From: an uncultured Collinsella sp.
GTDB lineage: Bacteria; Actinomycetota; Coriobacteriia; Coriobacteriales; Coriobacteriaceae
NCBI GenBank assembly: GCA_900547855.1
Contig: URIK01000111.1
Coordinates: 1 to 6,139 of the forward strand
Length of the DNA stretch: 6,139 nucleotides
Reading direction: 5' to 3'
Shown: in pieces, positions 1 to 6,091 of the stretch
How the letters are laid out: each line of letters opens with the position of its first letter
Numbering within the stretch: the stretch's first letter is position 1
Notes under the pieces: generated by a model
Database searches by the model: none
What the model saw: only the letters and a program-made list of their open reading frames with translations
What the model was told of the DNA's origin: nothing
Made by a program: the position numbers and the translations under genes

Positions 1-47
1 CTACACTCGACTAGTCGTCGGCAGCGTCAGATGTGTATAAGAGACAG
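1..47. other. Nextera (P5-side) sequencing adapter left in the contig
   Basis: This is library adapter, not genome. Bases 1-6 match the end of the Illumina P5 oligo. Bases 7-14 (TCGACTAG) fit an 8-base i5 index, which I recall as Nextera S513. Bases 15-28 are the Read 1 primer TCGTCGGCAGCGTC, and 29-47 are the 19-bp Tn5 mosaic end AGATGTGTATAAGAGACAG. Genomic sequence starts at 48. Reading through this block on the minus strand adds a false tail (VSYTHLTLPTTSRV) to the comEC product. On the plus strand it supplies a false ATG start giving MCIRDR. Confidence 0.98.
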
Positions 48-1902
48 GCCGATACTCCACGCCAGGTCGGTTCAATACCTCGGCAGGAGCATCCTCCAGC
101 GCATCAGCCGCCACGGCAATCGTTCCAACCGAAAACTGTTCGAGCACGGCAGGCAGACCACCCCAGTGGTCCTCATCCCAATGCGTAACAAAGACGGCAT
201 CGATATGGTGCACGTTATTGCGAACCAACGCCGCCACCACGCGCTCGTCGAGCCCGCAGTCGACGAGCGCTACTACGCCGCCCTGGCGGATAAGAATCGC
301 ATCCGCCTGGCCCACATCGAGCACCGTCACCGAAGGCGGAGCGAATCGATCCCAGTAGACGTACGGAATCGCAGCCAAGAGCACCAGGCATGCAAGCCCC
401 ACCGCCATAGGACGTGCACGGGGACGCGGCCACCAGACCAGCAGAACCGCCAGCAAACACGGCACTAGGTAAATCCACATGCTATCGGGCGGCACGCTCA
501 CGGATGCACCCGGCACGGCGGCAAACAGCTGCTCGAAAAACAGCGCGCAACGGGCGGCAATCATGGGCACAACGAGCGCCCAAGTCCGCAACGGTGCCAC
601 GAGCGAAAAGGGAACCAGCACGATGGACACAGCAAGCAGTACGCTCACCACCGGACCGATGACCGCATTTGCCAACGGAGCAATGAGCGAGAACGTACCG
701 AAGGCGGGAATGGTAATGGGAAGAGTCGCCAGTTGCGAGCACAGCGTGACGGAAAGCATGCTTGCAACGCCCGATGGCACACTCAGCTCACCCAAAGCGA
801 AGGTCGCATAGGGGCAAAAGCACAGAATGGCAAAGACGCTGGCACATGAAAGCTGAAAGCCCATCTCGAACAGCACCGTCGGCCGCAGTAGCACAAAGAT
901 GGACATGGTTACGAAGAGTGCCGATGCGCCGTGCCGGCGACGCCCCGCGCCGTTTACAACAAGCGTCGCGAACACCATGCAGCACGCGCGCACGGCCGAG
1001 GGAGACGCGCCCGTAAAGACAGCGTAGCCCACAAGCGTTATCGCCAATATCGCCCGCTGAAGACCACGTGAGCAGCGAGTCTTTTGCAATACACCCTCGA
1101 TTACAAACCCCACGATAGCCAAATGGCTGCCGGAGACGGCTATAAGATGCGCCGTTCCCGTCACCGAAAACCAATCGCCCGCCGACTGGGCGCGCAGCTC
1201 GGCCGAACGACCGCAGACGACACCGGCTATGAGTGCACGCGCCGGGTCGGTCGCAGGCGCGATGGACGCAAGCAGCCCATTTCGCAGCCGAAGCAGCGGC
1301 CCCGGAGAGCCCTCATCGACCGACACAATCCGAACGGCTTTTACCTTGCATACCTCGCCTCGGAGCACGCGCGATCGTCCATACGCATCGTTCTCAAAAC
1401 GTGAAACGCGACCGATAACACGCACGTGCGCCCCGACCTTGAGCTCGCGGTCGCACGATAGGCGAACCGTTGCCAAGTTCTTACCGTCCGCGCGTGCCTC
1501 GCAGGTATAGGAATACACGTCGTCGTTTATGGATGGATCGCCCTGCACGATAAACTCGAGGCCGCTTGCCGCTCGACCGTCGAGCGCCTTCGAGGCGCTG
1601 AGCGCACCCACAGCACACCACGCCGAGACGACCGCTCCCGCCACGAGACCGACGGACGCGGCATACAACCACCACTTCAAAGGGGCAAGCCGCGCACAAG
1701 ATTGAGCCAGCACAACGAATACCGCCGCCGCAACGGGAATGGCCCATAGCAGCCCGACCGCCGGCGCCCGCTCCCTCAGCAGCGCATCAGCGGCCACGTT
1801 GAGCACCAAGGCGCAGCTCATGCACATGCCGGCACACAAGGCCATCGTCCACGGAAGCAGGGGTCGCGGAGGCATCACACGCTCGCGCTCGGTCGCACTC
1901 AT
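48..1902 (-). CDS. comEC: ComEC/Rec2-family DNA uptake channel protein, 3' end missing
   Basis: ComEC is the polytopic inner-membrane protein through which single-stranded transforming DNA enters the cytoplasm. About 618 genuine residues remain. Hydrophobic N-terminal segments lie around residues 17-40 and 45-100. A soluble loop at about 110-195 fits the OB-fold DUF4131 region and has Cys134, Cys150 and Cys185; B. subtilis ComEC has a disulfide in this loop. The Competence domain spans about 220-510, with GTAHLIAVSGSHLAIV at 249-264, TGASPSAVRA at 297-306 and several membrane segments. A metallo-beta-lactamase-like domain begins near 524 (TVLDVGQADAIL) and keeps HxDxDH as H574-W-D576-E-D578-H579. 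The family is usually 700-800 residues, so much of this last domain is lost to the adapter. The ATG at 1902 overlaps the comEA stop as ATGA, implying translational coupling. A TTG at 1914 would add four residues. The chosen ATG has no clear Shine-Dalgarno. Confidence 0.95.
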
Positions 1903-2612
1903 ACGCAGATGCAATCTTTGATTTTGGCAAGCTTCTTCTCGCCGATTCCCGACACACGCATCAGATCGTCAACCGAGGCAAAAGCACCGTTCTTTGTCCG
2001 TTCATCGATAATCGACTGGGCCATGGAGGGACCGATGCCCGAGAGCGTCTGCAGCTCTGCCGCGCTTGCCGTATTGATGTTTACTAGGCCTGTTGCGCCA
2101 CTCACGCCCGATGATGTGGAAGCCCCACCATCAACACCGACTTCCGCAATGGACGCCTGCTGCTCCCCTACCGTTGGAACATGGATTTTTTGTCCATCAG
2201 TGACCTTAGATGCCCGATTAAGCCCCGTAACGTCAGCCTCGGGCGCCAGCCCGCCGGCGGCATCGATCGCCTGGGATACCCGTGCCCCATCTTTGAGTCT
2301 GTATACACCGGGCGACACAACGGCGGCATCGACATCGACATAGACCTCTGCCGCGGCAGAAGCCTTAGTCGAAGAGCCTTCGGATGTCTTTCCGCTCGAA
2401 GCATCGCCGGATCCCGGCTCCACTAACGAGCCCGTACCATCAGTGCGCTCAAACGACACGCCGCCGGCACCGCCGCCAAGGTTCGCCATCGCCAAGCCGC
2501 TCGCCATCGCAATGACGCCCAATATCGCCACCACCACAGCCTTATGACCGAGCAGCTTGCCTGCCCAGCGGTCCATCTTTTTGACCCGTTCGTGTTGTTC
2601 GCGCTGCGCCAT
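1899..2612 (-). CDS. comEA: ComEA-type competence DNA receptor (SLBB + helix-hairpin-helix)
   Basis: ComEA is a membrane-anchored protein that binds double-stranded DNA outside the cytoplasmic membrane and passes it to ComEC. The product has 237 residues. A short basic cytoplasmic N-terminus is followed by one membrane anchor at about 25-45 and a Gly/Ser/Thr-rich linker at about 46-88. An SLBB (soluble-ligand-binding beta-grasp) domain lies at about 89-146, containing SPGVYRLKDG and NRASKVTDGQKIHVP. After a second flexible linker comes the tandem helix-hairpin-helix domain at 176-233, with NINTASAAELQTLSGIG and a second hairpin VSGIGEKKLAKIK. The ATG at 2612 is preferred because GGGAGG lies 7 bases upstream; an in-frame extension to 2690 would add 26 residues with no ribosome site. 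The protein ends Cys-Ile-Cys-Val, a slightly unusual CxC tail. The gene overlaps comEC by 4 bp, consistent with a two-gene competence operon. Confidence 0.95.
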   Translation of the reverse strand: MAQREQHERVKKMDRWAGKLLGHKAVVVAILGVIAMASGLAMANLGGGAGGVSFERTDGTGSLVEPGSGDASSGKTSEGSSTKASAAAEVYVDVDAAVVSPGVYRLKDGARVSQAIDAAGGLAPEADVTGLNRASKVTDGQKIHVPTVGEQQASIAEVGVDGGASTSSGVSGATGLVNINTASAAELQTLSGIGPSMAQSIIDERTKNGAFASVDDLMRVSGIGEKKLAKIKDCICV

Positions 2613-2619
2613 AACAAAA

Positions 2620-2625
2620 CCTCCC
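2620..2625 (-). promoter_or_regulatory. Shine-Dalgarno of comEA
   Basis: GGGAGG on the minus strand, 7 bases before the ATG at 2612. It settles the start against the longer in-frame extension beginning at 2690. Confidence 0.85.
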
Positions 2626-2662
2626 AACAACATCGTGTCAGGAAAAGAGCCCTGCAACAGCC

Positions 2663-2690
2663 ATGCTTCAAAACCGGTTTTCGCGGTCAA
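2663..2690 (-). promoter_or_regulatory. possible sigma70-type promoter of comEA
   Basis: On the minus strand, TTGACC (2685-2690, five of six matches to the -35 consensus) stands 16 bases from AAGCAT (2663-2668, only three of six matches to the -10 consensus). A start near 2656 would give a leader of about 45 bases before the comEA ATG. Because the gene follows a terminator, it should need its own promoter. The -10 is poor, so the element may be activator-dependent or wrongly placed. Confidence 0.28.
2670..2681. repeat. 12-bp perfect palindrome upstream of comEA
   Basis: AAAACCGGTTTT reads identically on both strands and is centred about 63 bases before the comEA start. It falls inside the spacer of the candidate promoter. 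Next to it, GGTCA (2685-2689) and TGACC (2700-2704) form a short inverted repeat, and ACCAAAA occurs twice 11 bp apart (2691-2697 and 2702-2708). The arrangement resembles a regulator site, but no regulator can be named. Confidence 0.5.
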
Positions 2691-2782
2691 ACCAAAAGCT
2701 GACCAAAACCTTGCACAAATCTGTCCATTTATTCAGGCACACGTCAGCAAATGAACACTTAGCCGCAAAATGCCCAGATAGC

Positions 2783-2815
2783 AAAAGACCGACGATGCAA
2801 GAGCATCGTCGGTCT
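2783..2815 (-). terminator. intrinsic terminator of the mihF-gmk-rpoZ-thiI operon
   Basis: A perfect 13-bp inverted repeat (arms 2786-2798 and 2803-2815, four-base loop) starts 10 bases after the thiI stop codon. On the minus strand the hairpin runs straight into TTTTGC, a short T run. The plus-strand side lacks a T run, so it should act only on minus-strand transcripts. It separates the upstream operon from comEA-comEC. Confidence 0.85.
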
Positions 2816-2825
2816 ATGCACAAAT

Positions 2826-4070
2826 TTACTCGTGATCTTGGTAAATCTCACGCGGAGCAAGCTCCGAATGTTTGCGTTTTAAGGTCTTAGGGGCCTTATA
2901 CGTGTTGCTTTCGAAGTCGATGTACTCGGTCTGCTTGAGTAGGCGCTCGATCATCTCCTCGTGATCGAACAACTCCCAGGCCTCATGCACGGCATCGAGT
3001 TTAGCGTGCGTCTCGGGACGACGCGGCATAAACAGCGTGCAGCAGTCGGGAGCGGCCTCAGTCGAGATATCGAACGTACCAATCTCCTCGGCGCGCGCGA
3101 TAATCTCCTGCTTGTCCGAACCGATGAGCGGACGGAACACGGGGATCTTCACGGCCTCGTTAACGGCCATGATATTCTCAAGCGTTTGGGAGGCAACCTG
3201 TCCAAGCGATTCGCCCGTCACGATGGCCTTGGCGCCCTCGATGTGTGCAATGCGCTCGGCAACCGAATACATAATGCGGCGATACATGATCACGCGCAGG
3301 TTGCTGGGACAGGTGACCGAAATCTCACGCTGACAGTCGCCAAACGGCACCACGTACAGGCGGCCGATCTGGACACCCGGCTCAAGCGCACGGATGATGT
3401 CCTGCACCAAATACTCGCTCGTATCGGGCGTCTGCGGACGACCGGAGAAATGCACCGGCACGCACACCGCGCCGCGACGCGCGAGCATCCAGGTCGCCAC
3501 CGGAGAATCGATACCCGATGACAGCAGCGTCACGACCTTGCCGGCAGAACCAACCGGCAGACCGCCCACGCCGCGCTCGGAGCGCGCGTACACATAAACG
3601 CTACCCTGGACCACCAGCACGTGCACCATCGCATCGGGGTCGTGCATTTGAACCTTTTTATCGGGGAAGGCCTCACACAACACCTCGCCCACCTGACGGT
3701 TGATGTCAATCGAGGTGAGCTCATAGTCGGTATTGGAGCGCTTGGCGTGCACCTTAAACGAATCGAAGGAACCAAACTCGCGCAGCGCCTTCACGGCGGC
3801 GGCACAGTACTCCTGAGGGTCGCGATTGGTGTGATACGCCAAAGACACACGGGCAACGCCGGGAACGGTGCGAATGACACGCGCCGCCTCGTCGGCCTGA
3901 TGCTCGTTAAAGGTCACGAGGATATAACCGGAAATTCGAGACACGGCATTCACGGAAAAGGCGGCCAAGGCCGCCTTGATGTTATCCATGAGGATATGCT
4001 CAAAATGTGCGCGGTTCTTACCCTTCAGTCCAACCTCGTGATAGTGGACCAGGCAGACGCGAGCCGCCAT
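2826..4070 (-). CDS. thiI: tRNA 4-thiouridine synthase ThiI (no rhodanese domain)
   Basis: ThiI adenylates U8 of tRNA and inserts sulfur to make 4-thiouridine; in some bacteria it also feeds sulfur into the thiamine thiazole ring. It acts in the cytoplasm with a cysteine desulfurase. The 414-residue product has a ferredoxin-like N-terminal domain (about 1-58) and a THUMP RNA-binding domain (about 58-168). The adenylating PP-loop domain carries LLSSGIDSPVATWML at 182-196 and the family signature TGESLGQVASQTLENI at 285-300. Cys343-Cys344 in APDCCTLF correspond to the conserved catalytic cysteine region. Length matches the short B. subtilis-type form (about 400 residues), not the 482-residue E. 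coli form with a C-terminal rhodanese domain, so sulfur is probably delivered directly by a desulfurase encoded elsewhere. The last 40 or so residues are a charged tail. The ATG immediately follows the rpoZ stop (TAAATG) without a strong ribosome site, implying coupled translation. Confidence 0.96.
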   Translation of the reverse strand: MAARVCLVHYHEVGLKGKNRAHFEHILMDNIKAALAAFSVNAVSRISGYILVTFNEHQADEAARVIRTVPGVARVSLAYHTNRDPQEYCAAAVKALREFGSFDSFKVHAKRSNTDYELTSIDINRQVGEVLCEAFPDKKVQMHDPDAMVHVLVVQGSVYVYARSERGVGGLPVGSAGKVVTLLSSGIDSPVATWMLARRGAVCVPVHFSGRPQTPDTSEYLVQDIIRALEPGVQIGRLYVVPFGDCQREISVTCPSNLRVIMYRRIMYSVAERIAHIEGAKAIVTGESLGQVASQTLENIMAVNEAVKIPVFRPLIGSDKQEIIARAEEIGTFDISTEAAPDCCTLFMPRRPETHAKLDAVHEAWELFDHEEMIERLLKQTEYIDFESNTYKAPKTLKRKHSELAPREIYQDHE

Positions 4071-4352
4071 TTAGGCTTCAGCAACCTTGTGGCCGAGCGC
4101 CTTCTCGTAACGGGCCTCGTCGTAAGAGATGTCGCCGTCGACAATCTCGTCCATAGCCATCGAAATGGTATCGGCACCGGAAAGCCCGATGGTGATGTCA
4201 TCGACATCCTGGACGGCAAGCACGCGGTTGTGCTGGCCACGCAGCATGCTGTTAATGTCGCAGGCGCGCTTGGAGGCAAGCGAAGCGAGCAGGAAGCGGT
4301 TGTGATCGGTCTTCTCCAGAAGATCGTCAATGCAAGGCTTTACAACGGACAC
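4071..4352 (-). CDS. rpoZ: RNA polymerase omega subunit
   Basis: Omega is the small subunit that clamps the C-terminal part of beta-prime and helps RNA polymerase assemble. The 93-residue product shows the family core near its N-terminus: IDDLLEKTDHNRFLLASLAS (8-27), followed by KRACDINSMLRGQ and RVLAVQ. The C-terminal third is acidic and less conserved (DEIVDGDISYDEARYEKALG). The start is GTG at 4352, preceded by TGAGGTCC. The gmk stop TGA lies inside this ribosome-binding stretch, and the two genes are 5 bp apart. The stop TAA touches the thiI ATG. The gmk-rpoZ pairing is widespread in bacteria and supports the call. Confidence 0.95.
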   Translation of the reverse strand: MSVVKPCIDDLLEKTDHNRFLLASLASKRACDINSMLRGQHNRVLAVQDVDDITIGLSGADTISMAMDEIVDGDISYDEARYEKALGHKVAEA

Positions 4353-4357
4353 GGACC

Positions 4358-4927
4358 TCAGATCCTTTCATGCATATCGAGAACGCGAACGAGCTCATCG
4401 GTCGCGCGGTCGAGATCGTCATTAACCACGACGTCGTCGTAGCGGTCGGCAAGGGCAAGCTCATCGGCGGCGTTTGCCATACGCAGCTCAATCGTCTCGG
4501 GCGTCTCGGTACCGCGACCGACCAGGCGCTCGCGGAGTACCTCAAGCGAAGGCGGCTTGATAAAGATCAACACGGCCTCGGGGAAACGCTCCTTCACCTG
4601 CAGGGCGCCCTGGACATCGATCTCCAAAATCAGAGATGCGCCAGAGGCGAGCTTGGATGTGACCTCGCTCACCAACGTGCCGTAGCAGTTACCGTGGACC
4701 TCGGCCCACTCAACAAACTCACCGTTTGCCACGCGGCGGTCGAACTCCTCGCGCGTCAGAAAAAAGTAGTTGACGCCGTCGACCTCACCTTTGCGTGGTG
4801 CTCGCGTGGTAGCCGAAACCGTCAGGCCCAGGTTCGAGCGGCGCTCGCGCACACGAGTGACGAGCGTACCCTTCCCTGCGCCTGACGGTCCAGAAATCAC
4901 AAAGAGCTTGGAATCCTGAGCGCTCAC
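4358..4927 (-). CDS. gmk: guanylate kinase
   Basis: Guanylate kinase converts GMP and ATP to GDP and ADP in the cytoplasm, an essential step for GTP and dGTP supply. The 189-residue product has normal length. The P-loop GPSGAGKGT is at 13-21. The GMP-binding region has SATTRAPRKGEVDGVNYFF at 38-56 and EWAEVHGNCYGT at 73-84. LEIDVQGA lies at 101-108 and the Arg-rich lid (RLVGRGTETPETIELR) at 134-149. The GTG at 4927 directly follows the mihF stop (TAAGTG) and has only weak ribosome-site character, so translation is probably coupled to mihF. Starting later would damage the beta strand before the P-loop, so this start is favoured. Confidence 0.97.
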   Translation of the reverse strand: MSAQDSKLFVISGPSGAGKGTLVTRVRERRSNLGLTVSATTRAPRKGEVDGVNYFFLTREEFDRRVANGEFVEWAEVHGNCYGTLVSEVTSKLASGASLILEIDVQGALQVKERFPEAVLIFIKPPSLEVLRERLVGRGTETPETIELRMANAADELALADRYDDVVVNDDLDRATDELVRVLDMHERI

Positions 4928-5236
4928 TTATTTGGTCAGCTGCTCGAGGAGCTGCTCGCGCTGACGGACGCCGAGGCCCTGGACGCGACGGGTAGCGGAG
5001 ATACCAAGCTCCTCCATGATCTTGGCGGCCTTGGCCTTGCCATAACCAGGAAGAGACTCGATGAGGGTGGAAACCTTCATGCGGGAAGCGATGGGGTCAT
5101 CGGAGTTGAGCACGGACTCGAGGGACTTCTCGCCCTTCTTGATCTGCTCGCGAAGCTCAGCGCGGGCGTGACGTGCGGCAGCAGCCTTCTCAAGAGCCTG
5201 CTTACGCTGCTCATCGGTAAGCTGAGGGAGTGCCAT
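4928..5236 (-). CDS. mihF: actinobacterial integration host factor (mIHF/sIHF family)
   Basis: This is a nucleoid-associated DNA-binding protein of the actinobacterial IHF family (Mycobacterium mIHF, Streptomyces sIHF), unrelated in fold to HU-like IHF. It bends and compacts DNA and is essential in mycobacteria. The 102-residue product begins MALPQLTDEQRKQALEKAAA, closely resembling the start of mycobacterial mIHF. A long charged helix follows, then the helix-two-turn-helix DNA-binding region at about 53-92 (MKVSTLIESLPGYGKAKAAK, then RRVQGLGVRQRE). The ATG at 5236 is chosen over an in-frame TTG at 5248 because GGAGGT lies 4 bases upstream and the TTG overlaps it. Its stop abuts gmk. It is the first gene of the packed operon and strong evidence that the host is an actinobacterium. 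The linkage of mihF to pyrimidine and gmk genes is common in Actinobacteria. Confidence 0.95.
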   Translation of the reverse strand: MALPQLTDEQRKQALEKAAAARHARAELREQIKKGEKSLESVLNSDDPIASRMKVSTLIESLPGYGKAKAAKIMEELGISATRRVQGLGVRQREQLLEQLTK

Positions 5237-5240
5237 TCGT

Positions 5241-5246
5241 ACCTCC
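5241..5246 (-). promoter_or_regulatory. Shine-Dalgarno of mihF
   Basis: GGAGGT on the minus strand, 4 bases before the ATG at 5236. It is the strongest ribosome site in the operon and rules against the upstream TTG at 5248. Confidence 0.85.
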
Positions 5247-5277
5247 AAATAGTTGGGTTATATCTGATTCAATAATT

Positions 5278-5309
5278 GGCATTTTAGCACGTAGAACGTA
5301 CAAAATGCC
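5278..5309. repeat. inverted repeat in the mihF leader region
   Basis: GGCATTTT (5278-5285) and AAAATGCC (5302-5309) are perfect 8-bp arms around a 16-base spacer, in which ACGT recurs on both sides (5289-5292 and 5296-5299) and could extend the hairpin. The nearer arm lies about 41 bases upstream of the mihF ATG. Neither side is followed by a T run, so it does not look like a terminator. An operator or a leader hairpin controlling mihF are both possible. Function is inferred only from position and symmetry. Confidence 0.5.
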
Positions 5310-5372
5310 CAATCGCGGCTCCATAGGTTAGACGATACCCGCAAAAAGTGCAATATACTGCGCCCAAAGTTA

Positions 5373-5430
5373 AGCCCCTGACCTGCGATTCCACACAAAG
5401 GATGGGAAAGTTTACGCAGGCACAGGGGCT
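5373..5430. repeat. long imperfect inverted repeat between pyrF and mihF
   Basis: AGCCCCTG (5373-5380) pairs with CAGGGGCT (5423-5430), and after a one-by-two-base internal loop CCTGCG (5382-5387) pairs with CGCAGG (5415-5420). Fourteen GC-rich pairs enclose a 27-base loop, and TTCC/GGAA inside the loop (5389-5392 with 5405-5408) could extend it. It begins about 45 bases after the pyrF stop. The minus-strand 3' side continues CTTAACTTTGGG, not a proper T run, so at best it is a weak pyrF terminator or a 3'-end stabilising hairpin. A dispersed intergenic palindromic repeat is the main alternative. Confidence 0.65.
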
Positions 5431-5475
5431 AATTTGTGCTAATGAGACCCAAAAGTGGTGACTTAGGGGAATCTT

Positions 5476-6091
5476 TTACGCGACGTTTTCGACCAGCTCG
5501 GCGACAATGGCGTCAAAGGCGGCAACCGGATCGTCGGCGCCGGTGATGGGACGGCCCACCACAATGTGGCTCGCACCGCGCTCGATAGCCTGGGAAGGCG
5601 TCGCCACGCGGGACTGGTCACCAAGGGCGGCACCCACCGGACGCACACCCGGAGTCACGATCAGGGCATCAGGGCCCAGCAGCTCACGCATGTCGTGAGC
5701 CTCCATCGGCGAGCACACGATGCCATCGATGCCGTTGGCCTGAGCGAGCTTTGCCAGGCGGGCGGCCTCCTCGGCCACGGGCGACTCGACGCCGATCTCG
5801 CTCAAGGCATCCTGATTCATGCTCGTGAGCACGGTGATGGCGACGAGCATGGCGCGGTCCTCGCGCGCCTCCTCGGCACCCTCGCGGCAGGCAGCGAGCA
5901 TGGCGCCCGAACCCAAGCCGTGAACCGAGAGCAGGTCGGCACCGGCAAGCGAGGCCGAACGGGCGGCACCGCGAACCTGATGCGGAATATCATGGAACTT
6001 AAGGTCAAGGAAGACCTTAAAGCCCAGGTCCTTAAAGGTCTTGACGATCTGGGGACCCTCGGCGTAATAGAGCGTCATACCAACCTTGAGC
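5476..6091 (-). CDS. pyrF: orotidine 5'-phosphate decarboxylase, N-terminus missing
   Basis: PyrF decarboxylates orotidine 5'-monophosphate to UMP, the last step of de novo pyrimidine synthesis, as a cytoplasmic dimeric TIM barrel. 204 genuine residues remain, starting LKVGMTLYYAEG. The catalytic Asp-Lys-Asp lies in FLDLKFHDIP (D29, K31 and D34 of the fragment), aligning with D60, K62 and D65 of the B. subtilis enzyme. The phosphate-binding end is intact: TPGVRP at 146-151, DQSRVATP at 158-165 and HIVVGRPIT at 175-183. About 31 N-terminal residues are missing by that alignment, including the first conserved substrate-binding Asp. An apparent start MCIRDR at 6108 is adapter translation and must not be used. 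The stop is TAA at 5476-5478. The gene precedes mihF by 239 bp on the same strand; whether they are co-transcribed is unclear. Confidence 0.96.

Noticed and set aside
31..468. Plus-strand 145-residue reading frame beginning MCIRDR
   Set aside because: Its start lies in the adapter and it is antisense to the well-supported comEC frame; the protein is Arg/His-rich with no recognisable domain, as expected for a shadow frame.
2613..2690. Longer ComEA starting at 2690
   Set aside because: The extra 26 residues have no ribosome site, while GGGAGG stands at the right distance from the ATG at 2612; the extension also covers the likely promoter and palindrome.
2613..2825. Small RNA, tRNA, riboswitch or CRISPR in the thiI-comEA gap
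   Set aside because: Apart from the terminator and short symmetric motifs I see no cloverleaf, no regularly spaced repeats and no recognisable riboswitch core.
3621..4442. Long plus-strand reading frame (273 residues) opposite thiI, rpoZ and gmk
   Set aside because: It spans three well-identified minus-strand genes and arises from GC-rich codon bias; no family features and no ribosome site were seen.
5352..5357. TATATT on the minus strand as a -10 box for mihF
   Set aside because: No acceptable -35 lies 16-18 bases upstream (that region is the GC-rich arm of the 5373-5430 repeat). Another candidate, TATAAC near 5255-5260, also lacks a -35, so no mihF promoter is called.
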